Shown in pieces: positions 1 through 8,860 of a stretch of DNA of 64,000 nt. Numbering within the stretch: the first letter of the stretch is position 1; each line of letters starts with the position of its first letter. Source of the stretch: Leucobacter sp. cx-328 (GTDB taxonomy: Bacteria; Actinomycetota; Actinomycetes; Actinomycetales; Microbacteriaceae); assembly GCF_014530035.1 (NCBI RefSeq), contig NZ_JACVMX010000009.1, positions 1-64,000 on the forward strand, written 5' to 3'. Made by a program: the position numbers and the translations under genes. Under the pieces are notes generated by a model. That model made no database searches and was not told where the DNA came from. It saw only the letters and a list, made by a program, of their open reading frames with translations.

Positions 1-115
1 GAGATCTCCGTAGACTTCGGTCTGTGAGGCTCCCAGTAGATGACTGGGTTGATAGGCCAGATGTGGAAGCGCGGTAACGTGTGGAGCTGACTGGTACTAA
101 TAAGCCGATGACTTG
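1..115 (+). rRNA. rrl: 23S ribosomal RNA, 3' end (partial)
   Basis: The first ~115 bases match the conserved end of bacterial 23S rRNA, including the helix segment around GGTACTAATAAGCCGATGAC at positions 92-111. The gene begins outside the window. The exact mature 3' end is estimated. It is followed by a ~170-base spacer and then 5S rRNA, so this is the tail of an rRNA operon reading on the + strand. No tRNA fold was seen in the spacer. Confidence 0.95.
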
Positions 116-285
116 ATATTCTCCCTCCCTTGGATGGGTGGGGCATGAGTATGGAAAATCTTAAACGATATTGTTCGCGTTCACTTTGTGGTTCTTGATG
201 TACGAGAAGCCACGCCAGACAGCATGTCTGATTCGCTCTTGAGTGGGTGGGTTGGGTATTCTGGTGTGGTTGATATGTTCATAGA

Positions 286-404
286 GTTACGGTGGTTATA
301 GCGTCAGGGAAACGCCCGGTTACATTCCGAACCCGGAAGCTAAGACTGACAGCGCCGATGGTACTGCACTCGGGAGGGTGTGGGAGAGTAGGTCACCGCC
401 GGAC
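286..404 (+). rRNA. rrf: 5S ribosomal RNA
   Basis: A 119-base segment with the actinobacterial 5S pattern: GTTACGGTGGTTATAGCG at the 5' end, the loop word AACGCCCGGTTACATTCCGA at 310-329, GAACCCGGAAGCTAAG, then GGGAGAGTAGGTCACCGCC near the 3' end, which pairs with the 5' arm. The ends are set by that terminal helix and may be off by one or two bases. Confidence 0.95.
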
Positions 405-526
405 ACCTTTTGGTGGGTGAGAGGGGAACACTGTTTCAGCAATGAGTGCTGGGGCGGGGTTTCCCTTTCACTGTTTTGGGGGGTTCGCTTCCTTTGGTTT
501 CTTTCCCTTTTTTGGGGGGAGGGGCT

Positions 527-547
527 AGAGGGGCGGGCCCCTTTTTT
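527..547 (+). terminator. Probable rRNA operon terminator
   Basis: A short GC-rich hairpin (AGGGG, loop CGGG, CCCCT) is followed directly by six T residues. It lies ~125 bases after 5S rRNA, where a Rho-independent terminator for the rRNA operon is expected. Confidence 0.55.
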
Positions 548-713
548 GTACCCAAAACCGGGCACACGCCCACCGCACCGAGGCTTGGCGGGTTGCCGCA
601 CTGCGCCTAGTACGATTGCTATTTCGATGCCCCATGGCTCCGAAAAGGCGATAAGTGGTCGCGATGTAGCCGTCGCTCCCAGTAACACGGGTATCTGACA
701 GGTTCGGGTTCGC

Positions 714-719
714 TAGACT
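714..719 (+). promoter_or_regulatory. Candidate -10 hexamer for the Mrp operon
   Basis: TAGACT lies 53 bases before the mrpA start, giving a predicted 5' leader of about 47 bases. The same hexamer appears in promoter-like position before four genes in this window. No convincing -35 at 16-18 bases is visible: CTGACA at 695-700 is only 13 bases away. Confidence 0.35.
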
Positions 720-772
720 GGTAAAAATGATCTGACTTACGCCGTGGTAACGGCAGCAGGGGAGCCACGCCT

Positions 773-3742
773 ATGGGTGTTATGACGTTCATGCTCTTGG
801 GGCTGGCCCTGGTATCTACCGTCACTCACTTATTGGCTTCTCGTATTCGTTGCCGCGCGTTCTACGTGCTTGCTGCCATCATGGCGATCGTCTTCGCTGT
901 GCTCGCGTCTTTCGGTCCCGCCGTGCTGAGTGGCGAGGTATTTGTTGAGTCCATTCCATGGGTTCCGCAGCTTGGCTTAGACATCGTATTGCGGCTTGAT
1001 GCCCTCGGCTGGTTGTTCTCCTTGTTGGTGACCGGTGCGGGCGCTCTCGTGCTGTTCTACTGCGCTTCGTACTTCGACGACACAGATATTGGCCAACCTC
1101 GTTTCGCAGCTGTATTCATGGGTTTCGCCACCTCAATGCTCGGTCTGGTGCTTGCAGATAATCTGTATCTGCTCTTTATCTTCTGGGAAGGGACCACGGT
1201 CTTCTCCTTCCTGCTTATCGGCCATGTCTTCCGTCTGCGTACGGCTAATGTCGCGGCACTGCAAGCGCTCATGGTGACGACCTTCGGTGGTCTGGCAATG
1301 CTTGTTGGCTTCGTGTTGCTCGTCAATTCCACCGGTCTGACGCTGTTGAGTGAGCTCGTCGCAAACCCCCCTTCAGGGGTGCTCACGACAGTGGCTATCT
1401 ACCTTGTGGTTGTCGGTGCGCTGACTAAGTCTGCTATTTTCCCAACGCACTTCTGGCTGCCCTCAGCAATGGCAGCCCCAACACCGGTAAGCGCGTATCT
1501 GCACGCCGCGGCGATGGTGAAGGCGGGCGTCTATCTGTTGATTCGTCTGAGTCCAGGTTTCAGTGATGTCCCAGGCCTTCGCTGGGCGCTCGTGATCCTC
1601 GGCGCTATTACGATGCTCAACGGTGGCATTCGTGCGCTTCGACAGAACGATATAAAGCTCATTGTCGCTCATGGCACCGTCAGCCAGCTCGGCTTGCTTG
1701 TCATGGTCGTCGGGGTTGGCGATCCCGTGACAACGTTTGCGGCCCTGGTCATGCTCTTTGCGCACGCCGCTGCGAAGGCCCCGCTCTTCTTGTCCGTTGG
1801 CATTATTGACTATGCGACCGGCGTACGTGATCTTCGCAGGCTTTCAGGCATTTCCAAACGGTTCCCGGTGCTCGCAGTAGTGAGCGCTGCCGCGGCTGCT
1901 TCAATGGCTGGGTTCCCGATCTTCTTTGGCTTCGTGGCAAAGGAGTCAGTCTTCACCGAGCTTCTCGAAGCAGCGCACCGCCAGCCAGTGGCATGGATCG
2001 CACTGAGTGTTGCCTTCGTTGGTAGCTTGCTCACGGTCGCCTACATGATTCGTTTCTTCTGGGGCGCATTCATGACGAAACCGGGCTGTGCGCCTACCCC
2101 GGTCACACACACTCCCAAGCGCTCGTTCTTCGTCGCACCGTCGGTGTTCGTAGCGATCGCTCTTGTGTTCGGCATCATTGCTCCGCTCTTGGATCCTGTG
2201 TTCCAGTTGGCAGCACCGAACACCCCAGGTGCTGACATGACTGCGGAACACCTCAGCCTGTGGCACGGATTTACGCCTGCACTGTGGATCTCGCTGGCAG
2301 TGATGATCTTTGGCACGTTGCTCTTCTTCCCCGCACGGAAATTGCAGGCGAAGTTGCCGCCTGCCTCTGAGCGCTGGTCTGCTTCGCACTTCTACTGGTT
2401 GATCACGCACTGGCTCGACGCGTTTGCTGTGCGGATGACCGCGATCACGCAGCGTGGCTCACTTCCGTTCTATCTCGCGGTAATTCTGCTTGTGCTGATC
2501 TTCGGCGTTGGTGGGACAGTTCTCACACTGCGGCCGTGGCCGCAGGAGTGGGAGCTAGTGTCATCACCAGTACAGATTCCCATCGCGATCATCGTGATTC
2601 TTGCGGCAATTTACTCGCTTCGAGCCCGTACTCGTTTTAAGGCTGCGCTACTTGTCGGTGTGACCGGCTATGGAATGGCCGTGATCTTTGCGCTGCACGG
2701 AGCTCCAGATCTTGCCCTGACGCAGCTGCTGGTTGAAACCGTCACCCTCATCGCGTTTGTGCTCGTCATTCGTCGGCTCGCCCCTCGCTTTGGGAATCGC
2801 GCGTCGGTCAAGGTGCGTTGGGCTCGCGCTGGCATCGGTATCGGAGTCGGCCTGGTACTCGGCGCGGTCGCACTCATCGCGCTTGGCTCGCGAGTCGCGG
2901 AACCGATTTCCCTGCAACTGCCAGACCTAGCCGTATATGGCGGTCACGGCCACAACGTCGTGAACGTCATGCTGGTTGATATCCGCGGCTGGGACACGCT
3001 CGGTGAGCTTTCTGTAGTGCTCGCAGCCGCCACTGGCGTTGCTTCTCTCGTCTTCTTGAGCACTCGCGTCGATACAAAGCCAAAGCTCAGCCGCCGTGAA
3101 GCGCGCAGCGCTGTGCAAGACCACATGATGCGCGTGATTGATCCGAAGGATCCCGAGCGTCGTCTGAGCTGGCTTCTTTCAGGTCGAATGCTTGATCCGG
3201 ATCGCCGCTCGATCATTCTCGAGGTCGTGGTTCGCCTGATCTTCCACGCCCTCATCATCCTGTCGATCTATTTGCTCCTTGCAGGCCACAACTTGCCGGG
3301 TGGTGGGTTCGCAGGCGGTCTTGTCGCAGGTCTTGCTCTCGTCGCGCGGTACTTGGCCGGTGGCCGGTATGAGCTCAGGGCAACGGTCCCGCTTGATGCT
3401 GGTCGCATCCTCGGTACGGGGCTCGCGCTTGCCGTCACCATGGCGATCCTGCCGATGTTCTTCGGGCAGGCCGCGCTTGCTTCGGCTTGGGTAGATGTTG
3501 ATCTTGGTCCATTCGGCACGCTGCCGTTCGTTACCTCAACCCTCTTCGACGTTGGCGTGTACCTCGTGGTCTTCGGGCTCGTTCTTGACGTGATTCGAAG
3601 CCTCGGCGCAGAGATCGACGAGCACGAAGAAGAAGACGAAGAGTTTGGCTTCGATTCCGGCCAAGACTTATCGGATGATGATGCCCCGACCGAAGAGACT
3701 CGAACAACTGACACGACCGCAACGGAGGTGAAGACACGATGA
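773..3742 (+). CDS. mrpA: Na+/H+ antiporter subunit A, MrpA-MrpB fusion
   Basis: Largest membrane subunit of the Mrp (Mnh) cation/proton antiporter, which exports Na+ in exchange for H+. The 989-residue protein is almost wholly hydrophobic. An NuoL/NuoM-like proton-translocating domain fills roughly residues 60-480, with the HAAAMVKAG segment near 244-252. A DUF4040/MbhD-like part with PDLALTQLLVE near 645 follows, and an MnhB-like domain covers about 805-945. It ends in a very acidic tail rich in Asp and Glu. Fusion of subunits A and B is known in actinobacteria and explains why no separate mrpB gene follows. The ATG at 773 is preceded by AGGGGAG at 758-764 with 8-base spacing; a second ATG at 782 is possible. 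It overlaps mrpC by 4 bases. Confidence 0.93.
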   Translation: MGVMTFMLLGLALVSTVTHLLASRIRCRAFYVLAAIMAIVFAVLASFGPAVLSGEVFVESIPWVPQLGLDIVLRLDALGWLFSLLVTGAGALVLFYCASYFDDTDIGQPRFAAVFMGFATSMLGLVLADNLYLLFIFWEGTTVFSFLLIGHVFRLRTANVAALQALMVTTFGGLAMLVGFVLLVNSTGLTLLSELVANPPSGVLTTVAIYLVVVGALTKSAIFPTHFWLPSAMAAPTPVSAYLHAAAMVKAGVYLLIRLSPGFSDVPGLRWALVILGAITMLNGGIRALRQNDIKLIVAHGTVSQLGLLVMVVGVGDPVTTFAALVMLFAHAAAKAPLFLSVGIIDYATGVRDLRRLSGISKRFPVLAVVSAAAAASMAGFPIFFGFVAKESVFTELLEAAHRQPVAWIALSVAFVGSLLTVAYMIRFFWGAFMTKPGCAPTPVTHTPKRSFFVAPSVFVAIALVFGIIAPLLDPVFQLAAPNTPGADMTAEHLSLWHGFTPALWISLAVMIFGTLLFFPARKLQAKLPPASERWSASHFYWLITHWLDAFAVRMTAITQRGSLPFYLAVILLVLIFGVGGTVLTLRPWPQEWELVSSPVQIPIAIIVILAAIYSLRARTRFKAALLVGVTGYGMAVIFALHGAPDLALTQLLVETVTLIAFVLVIRRLAPRFGNRASVKVRWARAGIGIGVGLVLGAVALIALGSRVAEPISLQLPDLAVYGGHGHNVVNVMLVDIRGWDTLGELSVVLAAATGVASLVFLSTRVDTKPKLSRREARSAVQDHMMRVIDPKDPERRLSWLLSGRMLDPDRRSIILEVVVRLIFHALIILSIYLLLAGHNLPGGGFAGGLVAGLALVARYLAGGRYELRATVPLDAGRILGTGLALAVTMAILPMFFGQAALASAWVDVDLGPFGTLPFVTSTLFDVGVYLVVFGLVLDVIRSLGAEIDEHEEEDEEFGFDSGQDLSDDDAPTEETRTTDTTATEVKTR

Positions 3743-4218
3743 CAATGCCACTCATTCTGGTACTTGTGATGGTGGTGCTGTACGCGTGCGGCATCTACCT
3801 CATGCTCGACCGTGCGCTCACTCGTCTGCTGCTTGGCTTCCTGATGGTGGGCAATGCGACGAACTTGCTCATCTTCCTGATGTCTGGGTCGTTTGGTGAT
3901 GCTCCAATTGCCGACGGCACAGCTGCTGAAGATATGAGTGATCCGCTCCCGCAGGCTTTCATCTTGACAGCAATCGTGATCACGTTCGGAGTGAGTGCGT
4001 TCTTGCTTGCGTTGATCTACCGTTCCTGGCGTCTCGCGCAGGGCGCACATGACCGCCTGGAAGACGATGAAGCGGATCTCGGTCTTGCTGACGCAGAGAT
4101 GCTTACAACTGAGGAGCTCACTGACGAAGACCTCGAGGACGCACCTGAGTTCGAAGATGAGACGCCAGAAGATTCTGACGGCCGGGATCGATTCGTGACG
4201 GGGGAGCGCAACGCATGA
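3739..4218 (+). CDS. mrpC: Na+/H+ antiporter subunit C
   Basis: NuoK-like small subunit of the Mrp antiporter with three membrane helices in the first ~100 residues, including GNATNLLIFLMSG and the conserved second half around DPLPQAFILTAIVI. Typical MrpC proteins are near 113 residues. This one is 159 because of a strongly acidic C-terminal tail (about residues 110-155), echoing the acidic tail of MrpA. It starts with ATGA overlapping the mrpA stop, so the two are probably translationally coupled. Confidence 0.93.
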   Translation: MTMPLILVLVMVVLYACGIYLMLDRALTRLLLGFLMVGNATNLLIFLMSGSFGDAPIADGTAAEDMSDPLPQAFILTAIVITFGVSAFLLALIYRSWRLAQGAHDRLEDDEADLGLADAEMLTTEELTDEDLEDAPEFEDETPEDSDGRDRFVTGERNA

Positions 4219-5876
4219 TTCAGCTTGTCCCGCTCGTCGTCCTGATCCCGCTCGCTGGTGCTGCCCTCGCGTTGGCGTTGCCTGGCCGCCGCCGAATCCA
4301 GCAGGGCATTACCCTGCTGGTCCTGACCGCAGTCTTGGTCATTGGCATTGCATTCATGTTCTTGGTGCATGAGAACGGCACCCTCATCATGCAGGTCGGT
4401 GGCTGGGCCGCCCCGTTTGGCATCTCACTGGTCATTGACAGCGTGTCGGCGATCATGATTGCTGTGTCTGCGGTCGTATTGCTCGCGGTCTTCCTGTTTT
4501 CGATCGGCCAGGGTTTTGCCGATGGTGACGATGAGACACCGGTCTCGATTTACTACCCGACCTACATGGTCCTCGGCGCGGGCGTCTTCAACGCCTTCAT
4601 CGCGGGCGACCTGTTCAACCTCTTTGTTGGCTTCGAGATCTTGCTCGTCGCCAGCTACGTGTTGATTACGCTCGGCGGTACCGCGCAGCGGATCCGCGCC
4701 GGCGTGACGTATGTGGTCGTGTCGCTCGTGTCCTCGACCCTGTTCCTTGCCGCAATCGGAGTCATTTATGGCGCGACCGGCACGGTGAACATGGCCCAGC
4801 TCACGGTGCGGATCGCAGAGCTCCCCGATGATGTCCAGCTCATATTGAACTTGCTGTTGCTCATTGCGTTCGGGATTAAGGCGGCAGTGTTCCCGCTCGC
4901 ATTCTGGTTGCCTGACTCGTACCCGACGGCTCCGGCTCCCGTGACCGCGGTCTTCGCTGGCCTGCTCACCAAGGTGGGCGTCTACGCGATTCTGCGCACG
5001 CAGACGCAGCTGTTTCCTGAGTCGAGTATCGACCGCCTCCTCATGGTGATCGCGGGGCTGACCCTCCTCGTCGGAATTCTCGGCGCGATCTCGCAGCTCG
5101 ATGTGAAGCGACTCCTCTCCTTTACGCTGATCAGCCACATCGGTTACCTCATCTTCGGCATCAGCATGGCGACTGGTCTCGGCTTCGGGGCCACGATTTA
5201 CTACATGGTCCACCACATCATCGTGCAGACGACGTTGTTCCTTGCAGTGGGCCTGCTTGAACGGCACGGTGGCACGACTTCGCTGTCGGGGCTCGGTGGC
5301 GTGCTGCGATCCGCGCCCGTCATTGGTGTGCTCTTCTTTATTCCAATGTTGAACCTTGGCGGGATCCCGCCGTTCTCCGGCTTCATCGGCAAGATCGGTC
5401 TGTTCACCGCGGGTGCGCAGTTAGGCTCAGCCGGCGCATACTGGCTCATCGGTATCGGAACCCTCGTATCGCTCTTGACTTTGTACGCTCTCGCACGCAC
5501 CTGGGTGCTTGCGTTCTGGCGCCCCAAGGCGCGTAAGGACGCGGATCGTGGCAGCGCCAAGCAGCCATCGACCGAGGCAATGATTCTGCGTCGTCGTGAA
5601 GAACAGATGTTCGAACAGCTGCAGGACGCTCCCGACGCACAGCCGACGCAGGAAGAAAAGGACATTCCGAAGCTCATGACCGGCGCGACAGCTGGCATGG
5701 TCGTCGTGAGTCTTCTGCTCACCGTGTTTGCCGGCCCGCTCATGGCGTACGCGGAACGCGGTGGCAACGACCTTATGGCGCCTAAATCGATCGTGCAGCA
5801 GGTGTTGAACGGCGACCCCGCATTGCCGGGTGGCTCAGGCGAGACTACATCGACCGATGAGGGAGGTGCCCATTGA
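4215..5876 (+). CDS. mrpD: Na+/H+ antiporter subunit D
   Basis: Second NuoL/M/N-like proton-channel subunit of the Mrp antiporter, 553 residues with many transmembrane helices. The typical segments LPDSYPTAPAPVTAVFAGLL (about residues 232-251) and LLTKVGVYAILRTQ carry the conserved membrane lysine. A cytoplasmic charged stretch around residues 440-490 precedes a last helix. It overlaps mrpC by 4 bases and mrpE by 4 bases. The acidic tail is weaker than in MrpA and MrpC. Confidence 0.94.
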   Translation: MIQLVPLVVLIPLAGAALALALPGRRRIQQGITLLVLTAVLVIGIAFMFLVHENGTLIMQVGGWAAPFGISLVIDSVSAIMIAVSAVVLLAVFLFSIGQGFADGDDETPVSIYYPTYMVLGAGVFNAFIAGDLFNLFVGFEILLVASYVLITLGGTAQRIRAGVTYVVVSLVSSTLFLAAIGVIYGATGTVNMAQLTVRIAELPDDVQLILNLLLLIAFGIKAAVFPLAFWLPDSYPTAPAPVTAVFAGLLTKVGVYAILRTQTQLFPESSIDRLLMVIAGLTLLVGILGAISQLDVKRLLSFTLISHIGYLIFGISMATGLGFGATIYYMVHHIIVQTTLFLAVGLLERHGGTTSLSGLGGVLRSAPVIGVLFFIPMLNLGGIPPFSGFIGKIGLFTAGAQLGSAGAYWLIGIGTLVSLLTLYALARTWVLAFWRPKARKDADRGSAKQPSTEAMILRRREEQMFEQLQDAPDAQPTQEEKDIPKLMTGATAGMVVVSLLLTVFAGPLMAYAERGGNDLMAPKSIVQQVLNGDPALPGGSGETTSTDEGGAH

Positions 5877-6439
5877 ATTCAGCGAAGCGTTCAGCAGAGC
5901 GAAACGCACGTCGCATTGAGTGGCGGATCCGCCTGCACGAGATTCCCCTCATTGTTGGCCTCGTCATTCTCTGGATGATGCTCTGGCGTGAAATTTCGCT
6001 GCTGTCAGCGGTGAGCGGTCTCGTCGTTGCTTTCGTCGCGATGCGAGTGTTTTATCTACCGCCGGTTGACCTCGCTGGTCGATTCAACCTGTGGTGGGCG
6101 ATCCGATATCTGGCGCACTTTTTCTCACAGCTTGCCATCGCCTCTTGGAACGTGGCATGGCTCTCGGTGAAGCCTGGGCCCGCCCCGAAGACCTCAATCA
6201 TTGAGGTACCTCTACGCACCAGGTCTGACTTCATCCTCACGATGGTGGGGCTGACGATTTCGCTCATTCCTGGCTCCCTCGTCGTTGAGGTTGATCGCTA
6301 CCGATCCACGCTGTACCTCCACGCGATCGATACGCCGACCGGGGTAGAGGTTGCCGCAATGCGTGCAGAGGTTGCTCGAATTGAACGGTTGCTCATCCTG
6401 GCGGCAGGGTCGAAGGAAGAAATGGGGAAGGTGCGATGA
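5873..6439 (+). CDS. mrpE: Na+/H+ antiporter subunit E
   Basis: MnhE-family membrane subunit, 188 residues. Two hydrophobic helices (about 25-62) are followed by the family's characteristic C-terminal half with TMVGLTISLIPGSLVVEV near 122-140. The start is TTG at 5873, overlapping the mrpD stop codon. It is supported by GGGAGGTG at 5861-5868 with short spacing. MrpE is needed for full antiporter activity in other bacteria. Confidence 0.9.
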   Translation: MNSAKRSAERNARRIEWRIRLHEIPLIVGLVILWMMLWREISLLSAVSGLVVAFVAMRVFYLPPVDLAGRFNLWWAIRYLAHFFSQLAIASWNVAWLSVKPGPAPKTSIIEVPLRTRSDFILTMVGLTISLIPGSLVVEVDRYRSTLYLHAIDTPTGVEVAAMRAEVARIERLLILAAGSKEEMGKVR

Positions 6440-6771
6440 CCACATTCACGATGATCATGCTGATCGCAGTGTGCGCCGGCCTCTCGCTTACGGCCCTCGC
6501 CGCTATCATCCGAATCATGCGAGGTCCTTCAATCCTCGACCGTATGGTTGCGTCCGACGTGCTACTCACGACGGTCATGCTGGCTCTGGGCGTTGATATG
6601 GTGGTGCGCGGTCACACGCACACGGTCCCGCTTATGATCGTGATCGCAGCAACCGCAACGTTTGCCACAATCGTGGTGGCGAAGTTCGTGCGTCGTAAGG
6701 CAGAGCTCGAGACCTCGCAAGCAACCCCGATCGAACCATCGGTTCCCGAAGGAGAAGTCACTCATGATTGA
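6436..6771 (+). CDS. mrpF: Na+/H+ antiporter subunit F
   Basis: 111-residue MnhF/PhaF family protein with three predicted helices and the diagnostic IMRGPSILDRMVASDVL segment near residues 27-43. It overlaps mrpE by 4 bases (ATGA) and mrpG by 8 bases. The last third is hydrophilic and poorly conserved. Confidence 0.92.
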   Translation: MTTFTMIMLIAVCAGLSLTALAAIIRIMRGPSILDRMVASDVLLTTVMLALGVDMVVRGHTHTVPLMIVIAATATFATIVVAKFVRRKAELETSQATPIEPSVPEGEVTHD

Positions 6772-7120
6772 AGATGTTCTCCACGTCATCTCGATGTGCT
6801 GCTTGCTGGTTGCCGCCATCCTTTCGGTGGCTGCAGGCATTGGCTTGTTGCGGTTCCCTGACGTATTGAGCCGGTTGCATGCTGCAACGAAACCGCAGAT
6901 CTTTGGCCTGCTACTCGTGATTCTCGCGATCGCTCTCGAGCAGCAGTCATTTATGACTCTATTTGCATTGGTGCCGGTCTTTGTCTTCCAGTCGCTCACG
7001 GCGCCTGTTGCCGCGCACATGGTCGGTCGTGCGGCCTACCGCACCGGAGAGCTCGACGATGAGAGTCTCGTACTTGACGAGCTCGAACCAGCCATTGAAC
7101 GCGCAAACGCCGAGGCATAA
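6764..7120 (+). CDS. mrpG: Na+/H+ antiporter subunit G
   Basis: 118-residue MnhG family protein: helix, then GLLRFPDVLSRLHAATKPQ (about 26-44), then two helices. This segment is the family signature. The ATG at 6764 is chosen because AAGGAGA lies 8 bases upstream and the conserved domain begins at once. The frame stays open upstream but only as an overlap with mrpF. It is the last gene of the Mrp operon, and its stop codon lies beside a terminator hairpin. Confidence 0.92.
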   Translation: MIEDVLHVISMCCLLVAAILSVAAGIGLLRFPDVLSRLHAATKPQIFGLLLVILAIALEQQSFMTLFALVPVFVFQSLTAPVAAHMVGRAAYRTGELDDESLVLDELEPAIERANAEA

Positions 7121-7146
7121 CCAGCACCGGTTCTGCCTCGGCGTTT
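7105..7146. terminator. Bidirectional terminator, mrpG / aceB
   Basis: A perfect 13-bp inverted repeat (AAACGCCGAGGCA at 7105-7117 and its complement at 7134-7146) with a 16-base loop. The left arm contains the last codons of mrpG. The A-run and T-run on the outer arms make it usable for both convergent transcripts. Confidence 0.8.
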
Positions 7147-7162
7147 GCCGTGACGCGTATGG

Positions 7163-8809
7163 TTACGCGTCTACCAAATACCTGCTGTAAGCAGGAAGCG
7201 TGAGGAACGTCGGGAAATCGTCTCCGAGCGAGACTTCCGCGAAGAGTTCAGCTGCCGCGTCATAGCGGTCGCCATCGAAGCGCTCGAAGCCAGCGACGGC
7301 TTCGTCAAGCAGCTCTTGGACCCATGCGCGGGTGATGCGCGTGCCCTCTGCAGTGGTCTGGTCTTGGTGGATCCACTGCCAGATCTGCGAGCGGCTGATC
7401 TCGGCGGTTGCGGCGTCTTCCATGAGGTTGTCGATGGCGACGGCACCAAGGCCGCGCAACCACGCCTCGATGTAGCGGATGCCGATCGACACATTTTCGC
7501 GAACGCCAGCCTCAGTAATGTCGCGTCCGATGTGAACGTCAAGGAGCTGCGCAGCGGTAACCTCAACGTCATCGCGCTGACGATCCACCTGATTTGGGCG
7601 ATCGCTGAGCACCGCATCGAATTCCGCACGTGCGACCGGAATGAGGTCGGGGTGCGCCACCCAGGTGCCATCGAAGCCGTCGGTGGCCTCGCGGCGCTTG
7701 TCAGCCGTGACCTTCTCCTCGGCACGTGCGGTGACCTCTGGGTCACGACGGTTCGGGATGAACGCGCTCATGCCGCCGATAGCGTGTGCGCCGCGCTTGT
7801 GGCACGTCTTCACGAGCAGCTCCGTGTAGGCCCGCATGAACGGCACGGTCATGGTGACTTCACTGCGGTCGGGGAGCACGAAGCGTGCGCCGCGGCCACG
7901 GTAGTTCTTGATGATCGAGAAGATGTAGTCCCAGCGACCTGCGTTGAGACCGGCGATGTGGTCGCGCATGACGTAGAGAACTTCTTCCATCTCAAACGCT
8001 GCGGGTAGCGTCTCAATCAGCACAGTTGCGCGGATCGTTCCATGCGCGAGACCGAGCTCTTGCTCCGTGTAGGTGAAGATGTCGTCCCACAGCTTTGCTT
8101 CTTCGCTCGATTCAAGCTTGGCAATGTAGAAGTACGGGCCGCGGCCGCGAGCGATGAGCTCGCGAGCGTTGTGGAAGGCGTAGAGGCCGAAGTCGACCAG
8201 GCTGCCAGAAGCCGCCCCGGCTTGACCCTGCGCGTCAACGAAGCGCATGTGCTTCTCGACCAGGTGCCAGCCGCGGGGGCGCATCACAATTGTCGGAGTT
8301 TGCTCGGCCGTCACACGGTACTGCTTGCCCTCGGGGCTTGTGTACTCGAGCTGTTCGCGGATCACGTCGTAGAGCGAAAGCTGTCCGCCGATGACGTTGT
8401 GCCAGGTGGGACTCGTGGCATCTTCCTGATCCGCGAGCCACACCTTGGCGCCGGAGTTCATCGCGTTGATCGTCATCTTGGGGTCGGTTGGCCCCGTGAT
8501 CTCGACGCGGCGATCTTCCAAACCAGGACCAGCACCCGCGACCCGCCAGCTCGGATCCTCGCGGATGAGCTGGGTGTCCGCACGGAACTTCGGGTCGCGG
8601 CCGTTGCCGATTTCGTAGCGTCGACGCTGGCGGTCTGCAAGGCGTTCGTGGCGGGTGCTTGCGAACTTCTCGTGGAGGGCAGTGACGAACTCGAGTGCCT
8701 CTGGTGTGAGGATCTCATCGAATCGTGGCTGTGGCCGGCCGAGCACCTCGATGCGGGGGCCGGAGTTGGTGGCGGTGCGCTGCGGCGCGGCCGCCTGCAT
8801 GGTGGTCAT
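7163..8809 (-). CDS. aceB: Malate synthase A
   Basis: Condenses glyoxylate and acetyl-CoA to malate, the second step of the glyoxylate shunt; cytosolic. The 548-residue length is usual for the A isoform. The family signature RDHIAGLNAGRWDYIF is near residues 278-293, and the conserved acidic stretch WLADQEDATSPTW lies near 130. It is downstream of aceA on the same strand with a 51-base gap, so aceA-aceB is probably one operon. The ATG at 8809 has only a weak upstream GGACAG. An ATG three codons later is an alternative. Confidence 0.95.
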   Translation of the reverse strand: MTTMQAAAPQRTATNSGPRIEVLGRPQPRFDEILTPEALEFVTALHEKFASTRHERLADRQRRRYEIGNGRDPKFRADTQLIREDPSWRVAGAGPGLEDRRVEITGPTDPKMTINAMNSGAKVWLADQEDATSPTWHNVIGGQLSLYDVIREQLEYTSPEGKQYRVTAEQTPTIVMRPRGWHLVEKHMRFVDAQGQAGAASGSLVDFGLYAFHNARELIARGRGPYFYIAKLESSEEAKLWDDIFTYTEQELGLAHGTIRATVLIETLPAAFEMEEVLYVMRDHIAGLNAGRWDYIFSIIKNYRGRGARFVLPDRSEVTMTVPFMRAYTELLVKTCHKRGAHAIGGMSAFIPNRRDPEVTARAEEKVTADKRREATDGFDGTWVAHPDLIPVARAEFDAVLSDRPNQVDRQRDDVEVTAAQLLDVHIGRDITEAGVRENVSIGIRYIEAWLRGLGAVAIDNLMEDAATAEISRSQIWQWIHQDQTTAEGTRITRAWVQELLDEAVAGFERFDGDRYDAAAELFAEVSLGDDFPTFLTLPAYSRYLVDA

Positions 8810-8860
8810 GATCTGTCCGTTTCTATGCGGTAAGTGTCTGCGTTGCTGAGCAAGCGGGGA

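Larger units (their letters stand above)
405..772. other. Intergenic region between the rRNA operon and the Mrp operon
   Basis: This 368-base gap holds a G- and T-rich stretch after 5S rRNA, a short terminator-like hairpin at 527-547, and a TAGACT hexamer at 714-719 that could be the -10 of the Mrp operon. A good Shine-Dalgarno sequence sits at 758-764. No conserved coding sequence was recognised. The two overlapping open frames on opposite strands look like chance frames. Confidence 0.6.

Noticed and set aside
116-285. A tRNA gene in the 23S-5S spacer
   Set aside because: No cloverleaf or GTTCRANNC T-loop word could be found.
378-698. A 106-codon open frame after 5S rRNA
   Set aside because: It begins inside 5S rRNA and passes the terminator; an equally long frame lies on the opposite strand. 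Both look like chance.
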